A stretch of DNA of 64,000 bases from CAG-217 sp963642245 (GTDB lineage Bacteria; Bacillota; Clostridia; Oscillospirales; Acutalibacteraceae): NCBI GenBank assembly GCA_963642245.1, contig CAVIFY010000005.1, positions 1 to 64,000 on the forward strand, read 5' to 3'. The notes under the pieces were generated by a model. The model searched no databases. It worked only from the letters and a program-made list of their open reading frames with translations, and was not told the DNA's origin. A program made the position numbers and the translations under genes. This document shows positions 1 through 9,188 of the stretch, piece by piece. Within the stretch, counting starts at the first letter, position 1. Every line of letters begins with the position of its first letter.

Positions 1-228
1 GACGAGATCCTGGCAAGCTATTCCAAGAAGTGGAAGCTGAACCGCCTGCCCAAGGTGAGCCTGACGGTGCTGCGCCTGGCGCTCTATGAGATGGAGTATG
101 TGGACGACCTGCCGGACAGCGTGGCCATCAACGAGGCTGTGGAGCTGGCCAAGAAGTACGGCAGCCAAGAGGACGCCAGCTTTATCAACGGCGTGCTGGG
201 TGCCGTGTCCCGGAGTAAGGCAGAATGA
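1..228 (+). CDS. nusB: Transcription antitermination factor NusB (C-terminal part)
   Basis: The gene enters from outside the window; the last 75 codons are present of about 140 usual for the family. NusB pairs with NusE (S10) on boxA RNA in the antitermination complex for rRNA transcription. The visible part carries the conserved C-terminal helices, with the recognisable stretches VLRLALYEM, VAINEAVELAKKY and FINGVLG. Its TGA overlaps the ATG of the next gene (ATGA at 225-228), so it heads the translationally coupled run that follows. Identification rests on the well-conserved C-terminal half. Confidence 0.93.
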   Translation, partial: DEILASYSKKWKLNRLPKVSLTVLRLALYEMEYVDDLPDSVAINEAVELAKKYGSQEDASFINGVLGAVSRSKAE

Positions 229-1148
229 TCCTGGGGATAGACACCAGCAATTACACCACCTCTACCGCTGTGCTGGACGGTGAAGTGCTCACCCAGCAAA
301 AGCAGCTTTTAGAGGTGCGGCCGGGAGAGCGGGGCCTGCGCCAGAGCGACGCCCTGTTTCAGCACACCCGCAATCTGCCGTTGCTGTTTGACAAGCTGCC
401 GCCCGTGGAGCGGGTGACCGCCGTTGGGGTCAGTACCCGCCCGCGGAATGTGGAGGGCAGCTATATGCCCTGCTTTTTGGCCGGTATCAGTGCAGCCACC
501 GCTGCGGCAAAGGCTGCCGGTTGCCCCCTTTATACCACCTCTCATCAGGTGGGGCACATTTTGGCGGCGCTGTACGGTGCCGGTGCGCTGGAGATGATCC
601 GCGCGCCTTTTGTGGCCTTTCATGTGTCCGGTGGTACAACGGAAGCCTTGCTTGTGGAGCCGCACAGGGAAGAACTGATCTCCGCCCGCTGCGTGGCGGC
701 CAGCTCGGACTTAAAGGCCGGGCAGCTGATTGACCGTACCGGTGTGCGGCTGGGGCTGCAATTCCCTTGCGGTCCGGCGCTGGAACAGCTGGCGCTGCAA
801 AGCACCGCAAATTATAAGATTAAACCCTCTATGCAGGGGGCGAACTGCTCTCTGTCCGGGGTGGAAAATCAAGTGGACAAGCGCTTGCAGGCAGGGGAGG
901 CACCGGCAGATATTGCCCGGTTCGTGCTCTCCAGCGTGTCTGCCGCCTTGCAGGGCATGGTGCGGGCTGTGTTTGCCGACTATGGCAAGCTGCCGCTGCT
1001 GTTTGCCGGTGGCGTGATGTCCAACACCATCTTGCGCCGAGATCTGGAGACGGCTTTTGGCGGCGTGTTTGCCCCGCCGGCGCTAAGCTGTGACAATGCG
1101 GCCGGTGTGGCTGTGTATGCTGCGCTGTGCAGCAAGGAACTGGAATGA
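225..1148 (+). CDS. TsaD/Kae1-like paralogue (peptidase M22 family)
   Basis: A 307-residue ASKHA-fold protein of the TsaD/Kae1 (M22 glycoprotease-like) family. Seen: the N-terminal nucleotide-fold motif GIDTSNYTTS (residues 4-13), the HxxxH metal pair H107/H111 in SHQVGH, HVSGGTTE, and a C-terminal AGGVMSN and CDNAAG pair. It is shorter than true TsaD (about 335-340 residues), and the segment matching the DDAAGEAFDK region of TsaD is degenerate (AGQLIDRTGVRLGL). In Clostridia a gene of this kind often lies between nusB and xseA, apart from the real tsaD. The t6A role of TsaD should therefore not be assumed. It overlaps nusB and xseA by four bases each. Confidence 0.85.
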   Translation: MILGIDTSNYTTSTAVLDGEVLTQQKQLLEVRPGERGLRQSDALFQHTRNLPLLFDKLPPVERVTAVGVSTRPRNVEGSYMPCFLAGISAATAAAKAAGCPLYTTSHQVGHILAALYGAGALEMIRAPFVAFHVSGGTTEALLVEPHREELISARCVAASSDLKAGQLIDRTGVRLGLQFPCGPALEQLALQSTANYKIKPSMQGANCSLSGVENQVDKRLQAGEAPADIARFVLSSVSAALQGMVRAVFADYGKLPLLFAGGVMSNTILRRDLETAFGGVFAPPALSCDNAAGVAVYAALCSKELE

Positions 1149-2344
1149 TGACTGTACTTTCTGTTTCCAAACTGAATTTTTATTTGCGCTCTCTGCTGGA
1201 GGGGGACGCGCCGCTGCAAAATCTTTATGTGGGCGGCGAAATCTCCAACTTTAAGCGCTATCCCACCAGCGGCCACTGCTACTTCACCCTGCGGGACGAA
1301 AAGGCCCAGCTGAAGTGCGTGCTGTTTGCCGCCCAGGGTGCCCACCTGCGCTTTGAACCGGAGAACGGTATGCGGGTGATCTGCCGGGGGCGGGTGAGCG
1401 TGTACGAGCGAGACGGCGTGTATCAGCTGTATGTGGACGATATGCAGCCCCAGGGCGCCGGTGCGCTGGCTGTGGCCTTTGAACAGCTAAAGACCCGCTT
1501 GGCGGCGGCTGGGCTGTTTGACGAGAGCCACAAAAAGCCTATACCCAAGTACCCTCGCCGGATCGGCGTAGCCACCTCTGCCTACGGTGCGGCGGTGGCG
1601 GATATTAAGCAGATCACCGCCCGGCGCTTTCCCGCGGCGGAACTGGTGATCGCCCCCACCGTTGTGCAGGGAGACGGCGCGCCGGAGAGCATTGCCCGCT
1701 CCATTGAACAGCTGGACCAAATGGGGCTGGATGTGCTGATCGTGGGCCGTGGCGGCGGGTCTATGGAGGACCTGTGGGCCTTTAATACAGAAACGGTGAT
1801 CAACGCCGTTTATACTTGCAAAACACCGATCATCTCTGCCGTTGGGCACGAGACGGATTTTACCATAACGGACTTTGTGGCGGATCTGCGGGCGCCTACC
1901 CCCAGTGCGGCAGCGGAACTGGCTGTGCCGGACCGGGAGGAGGAACTGCGCCGCATTGCCCGGCTGGAAAGTGACTGTTACCGCGCTGTGCGCAGCTGCG
2001 TGGAGCGGGAAAATCAGCGGCTGGACAGCTGCCTGTCCCGCAGGGGCAGCGCCGGTGCGTACATTGCAGCCCGGCTGGAACGGCTGCAAGCCTTGACAGA
2101 CGGCAACCGGCACCAAGTGCAGCTTCGCTTGGAGCGGGAGCGTGCCCGCCTGGACCGGGCGCTGGAACAAATTGAAGCTTACAGCCCGCTTGCGGTGCTG
2201 CGCCGGGGCTATACGCTGGTGCGCCGCACAGACGGTACGCCGGTGACCAAAAAAGAAGAATTAACGCCGGGCACGGAACTGCGCCTGCAATTTGCAGACG
2301 GCAGCGCGCCGGTGCAGGTTTTGGAGGAAAGAGAAGATGGATAA
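1145..2344 (+). CDS. xseA: Exodeoxyribonuclease VII large subunit
   Basis: Catalytic subunit of exonuclease VII, which degrades single-stranded DNA from both ends to short oligonucleotides; 399 residues. N-terminal OB fold (about residues 1-100, with VGGEISNFKRYPTSGHCYFT), then the catalytic domain with GVATSAYGAAVADI, VGRGGGSMEDLWAFN and SAVGHETDFT. A charged helical stretch follows, and LRRGYTLV sits near the end. An in-frame ATG at 1127 exists, but the ATG at 1145 is preferred: it gives the usual N-terminus (MMTVLSVSKLNFYL), an ATGA overlap with the previous stop, and an AAGGA upstream. It is followed immediately by its partner xseB. Confidence 0.96.
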   Translation: MMTVLSVSKLNFYLRSLLEGDAPLQNLYVGGEISNFKRYPTSGHCYFTLRDEKAQLKCVLFAAQGAHLRFEPENGMRVICRGRVSVYERDGVYQLYVDDMQPQGAGALAVAFEQLKTRLAAAGLFDESHKKPIPKYPRRIGVATSAYGAAVADIKQITARRFPAAELVIAPTVVQGDGAPESIARSIEQLDQMGLDVLIVGRGGGSMEDLWAFNTETVINAVYTCKTPIISAVGHETDFTITDFVADLRAPTPSAAAELAVPDREEELRRIARLESDCYRAVRSCVERENQRLDSCLSRRGSAGAYIAARLERLQALTDGNRHQVQLRLERERARLDRALEQIEAYSPLAVLRRGYTLVRRTDGTPVTKKEELTPGTELRLQFADGSAPVQVLEEREDG

Positions 2345-2534
2345 AGAGAACTTGACTTACGCCGACGCTATGCAGCGCCTGGAAGATATCAGCGCCCGGT
2401 TAGAGGGCGGCACGGTGCCCTTGGAGGAGAGCATTGCACTTTATGAGGAGAGCGCCAAGCTGGCCGCCTACTGCAAGCAGATCTTGCAGCAAGCGCAGCA
2501 AAAAATTACAGAATTGGCTGGTGACGAAAAATGA
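2337..2534 (+). CDS. xseB: Exodeoxyribonuclease VII small subunit
   Basis: A 65-residue helical subunit that binds the XseA core. The ORF is open further upstream, but the family start is MDKENLTYADAMQRLEDI, so the ATG at 2337 is chosen; it overlaps the end of xseA by eight bases and has GGAGGAAAGAGA before it. The typical pattern RLEDISARLEGGTVPLEESI is present in the first half. The gene ends in an ATGA overlap with ispA, a very common order in Firmicutes. Confidence 0.95.
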   Translation: MDKENLTYADAMQRLEDISARLEGGTVPLEESIALYEESAKLAAYCKQILQQAQQKITELAGDEK

Positions 2535-3415
2535 CAAATGACGCATTTCAAAATACCCTTGCCAACGATCAGCGACTGATCGAAAACGCGTTGCAGCAGC
2601 TGCTGCCTCCCACGGTGTTTGGCCAGGGAGAAGTGGTAGAGGCTATGCGATATAGCCTGATGAATGGCGGCAAACGGCTGCGCCCGGTGCTGGCGCTGGA
2701 GTTTTGCAAGGCCTGCGGCGGCGACCGCCACGCAGTGCTGGAGCCTGCCTGCGCCCTGGAATATGTACATACTTACAGCCTGATCCACGATGATCTGCCC
2801 TGTATGGACAACGACGACCTGCGCCGTGGCAAGCCCAGCTGCCACAAGGCATTCCCGGAGAATATTGCGCTGCTGGCCGGTGACGCACTGCTGACCCATG
2901 CCTTTGCCATTCTTGCCGACTGCGACCTGCCGTCTGACGCCAAGTGCCAAATGGTCAGCCTGCTGGCGGCCAATGCGGGGGTCAGCGGAATGATCGGCGG
3001 TCAGGTACTGGATCTGAAATATGAAGCGGCGGACCCCTCCTTGCAGCAGCTGCTGACAGTACATAAATTGAAAACCGGCGCCCTGATCTCTGCCGCCTGT
3101 ATTCTTGGCTGCCTGGCAGCCGGGGCTACGGACGCACAGATCGCTGCCGCCTCTGATTTTGCTTACAATCTGGGCATTGCGTTCCAGATCAAGGACGATA
3201 TACTGGACATTACCGGCACCAGCGAAATGCTGGGCAAGCCCATCGGCTCGGACAGTGCCCAGGGCAAGGTGACCTATGCCACTAAGGTGGGGCTGGAAAA
3301 GGCCCAGCAAGATGTGGAACTGCTGACGGATAAAGCGCTGGAAAGCCTGCGTGCCTTTGAGGACACGGACTTTTTGCAGACCCTTGCCCGGTCGCTGACC
3401 AGCCGGGATCACTGA
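2531..3415 (+). CDS. ispA: Polyprenyl synthetase (farnesyl/geranyl diphosphate synthase)
   Basis: Condenses isopentenyl diphosphate with allylic diphosphates to make C10-C15 prenyl diphosphates for undecaprenyl phosphate and other isoprenoids. The 294-residue sequence has the first aspartate-rich motif at residues 87-93 (DDLPCMD) followed by DDLRRG, and the second at 222-226 (DDILD). GGKRLRP (47-53) is the IPP-binding region. The C4 insert between the Asp residues of the first motif is typical of bacterial type II FPP synthase. It is coupled to xseB upstream, with dxs of the same pathway downstream behind its own promoter. The exact chain length made cannot be read from sequence alone. Confidence 0.95.
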   Translation: MTNDAFQNTLANDQRLIENALQQLLPPTVFGQGEVVEAMRYSLMNGGKRLRPVLALEFCKACGGDRHAVLEPACALEYVHTYSLIHDDLPCMDNDDLRRGKPSCHKAFPENIALLAGDALLTHAFAILADCDLPSDAKCQMVSLLAANAGVSGMIGGQVLDLKYEAADPSLQQLLTVHKLKTGALISAACILGCLAAGATDAQIAAASDFAYNLGIAFQIKDDILDITGTSEMLGKPIGSDSAQGKVTYATKVGLEKAQQDVELLTDKALESLRAFEDTDFLQTLARSLTSRDH

Positions 3416-3439
3416 TTTTTCTGCATTAATATACAAATC

Positions 3440-3468
3440 TTGCATTTTTATTCAGGCTATGCTACAAT
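3440..3468 (+). promoter_or_regulatory. Sigma-A type promoter before dxs
   Basis: TTGCAT (3440-3445), a 17-base spacer and TACAAT (3463-3468). Initiation about seven bases downstream would leave a leader of only 10-20 bases before the dxs start. Confidence 0.65.
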
Positions 3469-3484
3469 AGCCTCATGAAAAGAG

Positions 3485-5344
3485 TTGAGCTTTTTGTCCC
3501 TTTTAGATAACATTCAGTCCCCCAAGGACTTGAAAAAACTGAATCGTGATGAACTGGAACAGCTGTGCTCGGAGATCCGCGATCTGCTGGTACAGACCGT
3601 GTCCCACAACGGGGGGCACCTGGCCTCCAACCTGGGCGTGGTGGAGCTGACGGTGGCGCTGCACCGGGTGTTTAACAGCCCGTCGGACCCCATTATTTTT
3701 GATGTGGGCCACCAGTGCTATACCCACAAGATCCTTACCGGGCGCAAGGATGATTTTGACACCCTGCGCACCGAGGGCGGGATCAGCGGCTTTACCCGAC
3801 CGGACGAGAGCGAGCATGATATTTTTTCCTCCGGCCACAGTTCTACCGCCATTTCTCAGGCCATCGGCCTGGCAAAGGCTAAGGCGCTGCGGGGGGAAAA
3901 GGGCAAGGTGATCGCTGTGATCGGCGACGGCGCCATGACCGGCGGTCTGGCCTATGAGGCTCTGAATAATTCCGGTACGGAGAACGATAATCTGATCGTT
4001 ATTCTCAACGACAATAATATGTCCATCAGCCAAAATGTAGGTGCCCTGGCCAAGAACCTGACCAGTATCCGCACCTCTCGGGCGTATTTTACCTTTAAGA
4101 GCCGGGTGGAGCACTTTCTGTCCCGCATTCCCAAGGTGGGCAGCCAGCTTTGCCGGTTCTTTACCAATATGAACTCCGCCATTCGCAAGCGGATCTATAA
4201 AGCCACCATGTTTGAGGATATGGGCTTTCGCTACTACGGGCCTATTGACGGCCACGACCTGCGGGCGCTGACCGACGCTTTAACGGTGGCTAAGGCTCAC
4301 AAACACTCGGTGCTGATCCATATCAACACGGTAAAGGGCATGGGTTACCGCCCGGCGGAGAAGAACCCCACCCAGTTCCACGGGATCGGCAAATTCGATG
4401 TGAACACCGGCGAGCCGCTGAGCAAAGGGGAGACCTTTTCCTCTGTATTCGGCAACACGGTGTGCGACTTTGCCGCCAAGGACGCCCGCATTTGTTGCGT
4501 GACGGCGGCTATGGCGGCGGGCACCGGGCTGACTCGGTTTGCAGGTGAATACCCCCAGCGCTTTTTTGATGTGGGGATCGCCGAGCAGCACGCGGTCACC
4601 TTTTCCGGCGGCCTGGCAAAGGGCGGTATGGTGCCGATCTTTGCGGTGTACTCCACCTTTTTGCAGCGCGCCTACGACCAGCTGATCCACGATGTGTCCA
4701 TGCAGGGACTGAAAGTGATCCTGGCGGTGGACCGCGCCGGATTTGTTGGCGAGGACGGCGAGAGCCACCAGGGCATTTTTGATACCTCTTATCTCAATTC
4801 CGTACCCGGCTGGACGGTGTATGCGCCGACCTACTATGCGGAGCTGCGCTCCATGCTGTACCAGGCTATTTATGCAGATCCGGGCGCGGTGGCGATCCGT
4901 TACCCCAGAGGGGGAGAGCCGACCCCGCCGGAGGGCTATCAGTACGAGAAAGAGCCGTTTCGTATTTTCGGCGACCCGGGCGCCAAGCGCTGCCTGGTCA
5001 CCTACGGGCGGCTGTTTGATACCTGCCTGCAAGCCATAGCGGAGCTGGAAGATACTTTTGTCATTAAATTGAACCGTATTCGCCCTATTGCGCCGGAGGC
5101 GGTGGCTGCCGCTGCCGGAGCGCAGGCGATCTGGTTCTATGAAGAGGCTACGGTCAGCGGCGGCGTGGGCCAGACCTTTGCCGCGCATTTGGAAGAGATG
5201 GGCAGCAGCGCCCGGTTCTCCCACAAGGCCGTGCCGGATACATTTGTAAAACAGGCGTCTGTGGACAGCCAGCTGCATAAGTTTGGGCTGGACAAGGCGT
5301 CCATCATCAGTGAGGTCAACCATGCAGAAGAAAACCCGGCTTGA
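3485..5344 (+). CDS. dxs: 1-deoxy-D-xylulose-5-phosphate synthase
   Basis: Thiamine-diphosphate enzyme that condenses pyruvate and glyceraldehyde 3-phosphate, the first step of the MEP isoprenoid pathway. At 619 residues it has the normal family length. Seen: VGHQCYTHKILTGR, the ThDP/Mg motif GDGAMTGG with a following NDNNMSIS, the catalytic Glu in GIAEQHAVTFS, and a C-terminal transketolase domain. No ATG fits. Translation begins at TTG 3485 or, more likely from spacing to AAAAGAG (3478-3484), at TTG 3494, giving a start that matches other Dxs proteins (SLLDNIQ, then LKKLNRDELEQL). It follows ispA and is coupled to tlyA. Confidence 0.96.
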   Translation: MSFLSLLDNIQSPKDLKKLNRDELEQLCSEIRDLLVQTVSHNGGHLASNLGVVELTVALHRVFNSPSDPIIFDVGHQCYTHKILTGRKDDFDTLRTEGGISGFTRPDESEHDIFSSGHSSTAISQAIGLAKAKALRGEKGKVIAVIGDGAMTGGLAYEALNNSGTENDNLIVILNDNNMSISQNVGALAKNLTSIRTSRAYFTFKSRVEHFLSRIPKVGSQLCRFFTNMNSAIRKRIYKATMFEDMGFRYYGPIDGHDLRALTDALTVAKAHKHSVLIHINTVKGMGYRPAEKNPTQFHGIGKFDVNTGEPLSKGETFSSVFGNTVCDFAAKDARICCVTAAMAAGTGLTRFAGEYPQRFFDVGIAEQHAVTFSGGLAKGGMVPIFAVYSTFLQRAYDQLIHDVSMQGLKVILAVDRAGFVGEDGESHQGIFDTSYLNSVPGWTVYAPTYYAELRSMLYQAIYADPGAVAIRYPRGGEPTPPEGYQYEKEPFRIFGDPGAKRCLVTYGRLFDTCLQAIAELEDTFVIKLNRIRPIAPEAVAAAAGAQAIWFYEEATVSGGVGQTFAAHLEEMGSSARFSHKAVPDTFVKQASVDSQLHKFGLDKASIISEVNHAEENPA

Positions 5345-6128
5345 TGTGGCCGTGTTTGAGGGCGGTTACGCCCCCAGCAGAGAAAAGGCCAAGGCCATTA
5401 TTATGGCCGGTCAGGTGTATGTGAATAACCAAAAAGTGGACAAGGCCGGCTTTGAGCTGAAAGAGGGCGACAAGCTGGAAGTGCGGGGCAAAACGTTGAA
5501 ATATGTGAGCCGCGGCGGCTTGAAGCTGGAAAAGGCTATGCAGGTCTTTCCCATCACTTTAGCGGACAAAACCTGTATGGATGTGGGTGCGTCCACCGGC
5601 GGGTTTACGGACTGTATGCTGCAAAACGGCGCCAAGCGGGTGTATTCCATTGATGTGGGCTACGGCCAGCTGGCCTGGAGCCTGCGCACGGATGGCCGGG
5701 TGGTGAACCTGGAGCGCACCAACTTCCGCCATATTACGGAAGAACAGGTGCCGGAGCCCATCGACTTTGCGTCTGTGGATGTGTCTTTTATTTCCTTAAA
5801 GCATATTTTCCCCAATTTGCATTTGCTGCTGCGCCCGGCAGGGCAGGCGGTCTGCCTGATCAAGCCCCAGTTTGAGGCCGGTCGGGATAAAGTAGGCAAA
5901 AAAGGCGTGGTGCGGGAAGCCGCCACCCACCTGGAAGTGGTAGAGCGGGTGATCGGTATGGCCACGGAGAACGGCTTTTCCGTTCTCGGCCTGGAATTCT
6001 CCCCGGTGAAGGGGCCGGAGGGCAATATCGAGTACCTGCTGTATGTGGAAAAGGCAGAGGCGCCTACGGTGGCGCCGGAGGTGGATCCGGCCGCACTGGT
6101 GGGTCGCTCCCATGAGGCACTGGTATGA
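5322..6128 (+). CDS. tlyA: TlyA-family rRNA 2'-O-methyltransferase
   Basis: A 268-residue protein with an N-terminal S4 RNA-binding domain (about residues 1-65, with KAIIMAGQVYVN) and an FtsJ/RrmJ-type SAM methyltransferase domain. The SAM motif is DVGASTGGFTDCML; DVSFISLK and KPQFEAG follow. TlyA proteins methylate ribose at cytidines of 16S and 23S rRNA; the hemolysin name is historical. The ORF is open further upstream, but ATG 5322 (MQKKTRLDVAVF) is the family start and overlaps the dxs end by 23 bases. The tlyA-nadK-argR-recN order is a classic Firmicutes cluster. Confidence 0.94.
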   Translation: MQKKTRLDVAVFEGGYAPSREKAKAIIMAGQVYVNNQKVDKAGFELKEGDKLEVRGKTLKYVSRGGLKLEKAMQVFPITLADKTCMDVGASTGGFTDCMLQNGAKRVYSIDVGYGQLAWSLRTDGRVVNLERTNFRHITEEQVPEPIDFASVDVSFISLKHIFPNLHLLLRPAGQAVCLIKPQFEAGRDKVGKKGVVREAATHLEVVERVIGMATENGFSVLGLEFSPVKGPEGNIEYLLYVEKAEAPTVAPEVDPAALVGRSHEALV

Positions 6129-6976
6129 TTATTTCTGTTTTTCCTTATATTGAGAATGAGGCGGTGCGCCGCCTGACCGGCGATGTGCTCAGCGAGCTGG
6201 ATCGGCTAAAGTGCCATGTGTATGTGACCGAGGATTGCGCCGGGCAGCTGCCCGGGCACCGGGTGGTGTACAGCAAGCCGGACAAGATGATGGAGGACTG
6301 CGACATTGCCATTGCCATCGGCGGCGACGGCACCACCCTGCGTATTGCTAAGAAAGCGGCGTTTTATAATAAATGCGTGCTGGGCATTAACGGCGGCCGC
6401 CTGGGCTTTATGAGCGGGCTGGAGGCCAACGAGTTGTCCCTTTTGGCCGATGTGGTGGCCGGTAAATATACCGTAGATCAGCGTATGATGCTCCAGGCGG
6501 ATATTCTCCGTGGGGACCGGGTGATAGATACTTTCCACTGCCTGAATGACGCGGTAGTTACCCGTGGCGACTATGCCCGGCTGATCGATGTGAATATCCA
6601 CTGCGAGGAGCGCCCGGTATGGGATGTGCGGGCGGACGGCGTGATCGTGTCTACCCCCACTGGCTCAACGGCGTACTCGATGGCGGCAGGCGGCCCGGTG
6701 GTCAGCCCGGAGACGGACTGCTTTGTGGTCACCTCTATTTGCCCCCATTCGCTGATCGACCGCAGCATTGTGTTCCCCAGCAGCAAGGCGCTGTATGTGC
6801 AGGTGCAGAATGATGTGGACAATAACTCGATCTTTACGGCGGACGGCAAGCGCCCGGTACAGATCGACGGTCGCACGGTGGTGCGCATTTCCAAATCCCC
6901 CTATGTGGCACGGCTGATCAAAGTAAAGCCGGATAATTTTTACGAAATTCTGCGAAAAAAGATCATTGAAAGGTGA
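6125..6976 (+). CDS. nadK: NAD kinase
   Basis: Phosphorylates NAD to NADP. The 283-residue protein has the diagnostic GGDGTTLR motif (from residue 66), NGGRLGF, the substrate loop NDAVVTRGD and the TPTGSTAYSMAAGGP segment. It begins in an ATGA overlap with tlyA and ends just before argR, so it is translated as part of that operon. Confidence 0.96.
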   Translation: MIISVFPYIENEAVRRLTGDVLSELDRLKCHVYVTEDCAGQLPGHRVVYSKPDKMMEDCDIAIAIGGDGTTLRIAKKAAFYNKCVLGINGGRLGFMSGLEANELSLLADVVAGKYTVDQRMMLQADILRGDRVIDTFHCLNDAVVTRGDYARLIDVNIHCEERPVWDVRADGVIVSTPTGSTAYSMAAGGPVVSPETDCFVVTSICPHSLIDRSIVFPSSKALYVQVQNDVDNNSIFTADGKRPVQIDGRTVVRISKSPYVARLIKVKPDNFYEILRKKIIER

Positions 6977-6981
6977 ATGGG

Positions 6982-7434
6982 ATGAAAAAAAGACGACAGG
7001 CAAAGATCCTGGAGATCATCTCCAAATATGAGACGGAGACCCAGGAGGATTTGCAAAAATATTTGCATGAGGCCGGCTTTGAAGTCACCCAGGCCACCAT
7101 TTCCCGGGATATTAAAGAGCTGCGGCTGGTGAAGGCCCACAGCGCGGACGGCAAGTATGTGTACTCCACCGGCAAGCACCCTAAGGAAGAGAACTTTGGC
7201 CGCACGGCGGGTATCTTCAGCGAGGCTATCTTAAAGGTGCAGTACGCTATGAACACCGTGTGTATCAAGTGCTTTTCCGGTATGGCGAACGCTGCCTGCG
7301 CCGCCATTGACTCTATGGATTGGGACGGCGTGGTGGGCACCATTGCCGGGGACGACACCATCTTTGTGCTTTGCCGCACCGAGCGGGAAGCCCAGATCTT
7401 TGCTGTGAATTTGGAGAAGATGCTCCATGCTTAA
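6982..7434 (+). CDS. argR: Arginine repressor ArgR
   Basis: A 150-residue regulator of arginine metabolism. N-terminal winged helix with EDLQKYLHEAGFEVTQATIS and RDIKELRLVK; C-terminal oligomerisation and arginine-binding domain with GTIAGDDTIFVLCR. A GTG at 6973 is also in frame, but ATG 6982 is preferred because AAAGGTG (6969-6975) sits at the right distance before it and the length then matches the family. No arginine biosynthesis genes are in the window; the place between nadK and recN is conserved in Firmicutes. Confidence 0.94.
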   Translation: MKKRRQAKILEIISKYETETQEDLQKYLHEAGFEVTQATISRDIKELRLVKAHSADGKYVYSTGKHPKEENFGRTAGIFSEAILKVQYAMNTVCIKCFSGMANAACAAIDSMDWDGVVGTIAGDDTIFVLCRTEREAQIFAVNLEKMLHA

Positions 7435-9088
7435 AGTGCTGGAAATTGAGAATATTGCCGTGATCGAAAAGGCAGCGGTGCAGTTTGACACCGGGCTGAA
7501 TGTGCTCACAGGTGAGACCGGCGCCGGTAAGTCCATTGTGGTGGACGCCATTAACGCCATTCTGGGCGAGCGCACATCTCGGGAGCTGGTGCGCCACGGT
7601 GCGCCCCAGGCGGTGGTGCGCGCTTTCTTTGAGGGCGTGGACCCGGCAGTGCAGGCGGTCGTTGCCGACCTGGGCCTGGAGCCGGAGGGGGACGGCACGC
7701 TGGTGCTTTACCGTCGGATCTCTGCCGAGGGCAAAAGCAGCTGCAAGATCAACGGCGCGCCCTGTACCGTGACCATGTTGCGCATGGTAGGCAACGCCCT
7801 GGTGAATATCCACGGCCAGCACGACTCCCAAACGCTGCTGGACCCGGAGGCCCATGTGCACTTTGTGGATATGCTGGCGGAGAGCGACCGCACCTTGACG
7901 GCGTATCAAACGGTATTTCACCAATTTTTGTCTGTCCGGCGGCGGCTAAAGGCGCTGACGGCAGACGAGGAAGATAAAGAAAATAAGCTGGATCTGCTGA
8001 ACTACCAGATCAAAGAGTTGGAGGACGCAGATATTCAGGTGGGCGAGACCGAGCGGCTCAACGCCCGGCGCACGGAGCTGAGCGAGACAGAGGCGGTGCG
8101 CGCCGCCCTGCAAGACGCCGCCTATACCCTGGGCGGAGATGAAGAATTCTCCGGAGTGTGCGGCTATTTGCGGGCGTTGGCAGCCAAGACGGCGCCTTAT
8201 TCCACCTTGCAAAGTATCAGCGAGCAGCTGTATGCCCTATGCGACAGCGCCGAGGCCTGCAAGGACGATACAGAGCGGAAGTTGGACACCCTGGACGCCG
8301 ACCCGGAGGAGCAAGCTCAAATCGAGGAGCGGCTGGACCAGTTGTATCGTCTGTCCTTAAAGTACGGCGCCACGGAGCAGGAAATGCTCGGGAAGCTGGA
8401 CGAAATGCGCGCCCAGCGGGAGGAGATCCTCTTTGCCGACCGGGAATTGGAGAACCTGAGCAAGTCCTACGACGAACTGCTGCTGCAAGTGCAAGCGGCG
8501 GCGGAGGATTTGACCAAGGAACGCAAGCAGGTGGCTGCCAAGTTGGAAACGGAAGTTTGCCGCGAACTGGCCTATTTGGATATGCCGGGTATTCGCTTTG
8601 TGGTGGACTTTGGCAAGGGCAAGCTGTCCTCCGCCGGGCAGGACACGGTGCAGTTTTTGATCTCCACCAACCCGGGCGAGCCGCCCAAGCCCCTGGCCAA
8701 GATCGCCAGCGGCGGCGAGTTGTCCCGCATTATGCTGGCCATCAAGACCATTTTGGCCCATAAAGACACGGTGGGCACCCTGATCTTTGACGAGATCGAC
8801 ACCGGGGTCAGCGGCCGTGCCAGCCAAAAGATCGGCTTAAAGCTGCGGGCTGTGGCTCGGGACACCCAGGTGATCTGCGTGACCCACTCGGCACAGATCG
8901 CGTCCCTGGCCGGGGCGCACTTCCTGATCCAAAAGCAGGTGAAGGGGGAGCGCACTTATACCAATGTGCAGCCCCTGGACTTTGACGGCCGGGCAAGAGA
9001 ACTGGCCCGCATTATGGGCGGACTGGAGATCACACCGGCGCTGCTCTCCACCGCAGAAGAAATGCTGCGCACCGCGCAGGAGGGATAA
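7427..9088 (+). CDS. recN: DNA repair protein RecN
   Basis: SMC-like ATPase that acts early at double-strand breaks; 553 residues. Walker A GETGAGKSIVVDAI (about residues 28-41), a Q-loop region NIHGQHDSQTLLDPE, two central coiled-coil arms (about 150-370), the ABC signature region ASGGELSRIMLAI and Walker B FDEIDTGVSGRASQKIG. The start overlaps the end of argR by eight bases. It closes the tlyA-recN operon; tyrS follows after a 100-base gap. Confidence 0.96.
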   Translation: MLKVLEIENIAVIEKAAVQFDTGLNVLTGETGAGKSIVVDAINAILGERTSRELVRHGAPQAVVRAFFEGVDPAVQAVVADLGLEPEGDGTLVLYRRISAEGKSSCKINGAPCTVTMLRMVGNALVNIHGQHDSQTLLDPEAHVHFVDMLAESDRTLTAYQTVFHQFLSVRRRLKALTADEEDKENKLDLLNYQIKELEDADIQVGETERLNARRTELSETEAVRAALQDAAYTLGGDEEFSGVCGYLRALAAKTAPYSTLQSISEQLYALCDSAEACKDDTERKLDTLDADPEEQAQIEERLDQLYRLSLKYGATEQEMLGKLDEMRAQREEILFADRELENLSKSYDELLLQVQAAAEDLTKERKQVAAKLETEVCRELAYLDMPGIRFVVDFGKGKLSSAGQDTVQFLISTNPGEPPKPLAKIASGGELSRIMLAIKTILAHKDTVGTLIFDEIDTGVSGRASQKIGLKLRAVARDTQVICVTHSAQIASLAGAHFLIQKQVKGERTYTNVQPLDFDGRARELARIMGGLEITPALLSTAEEMLRTAQEG

Positions 9089-9188
9089 TGATGGGTGTAA
9101 ATATAGAACAAAAAGTAAAAAACGGCACATGCGCCCTTGGCCTGTGACCGAATAGATATAGATTGACTGAATATTGGAGGAAAAACAA

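Noticed and set aside
9089..9188. Possible T-box leader for tyrS
   Set aside because: The gap is under 100 bases, with no T-box sequence, no specifier loop and no terminator/antiterminator pair.
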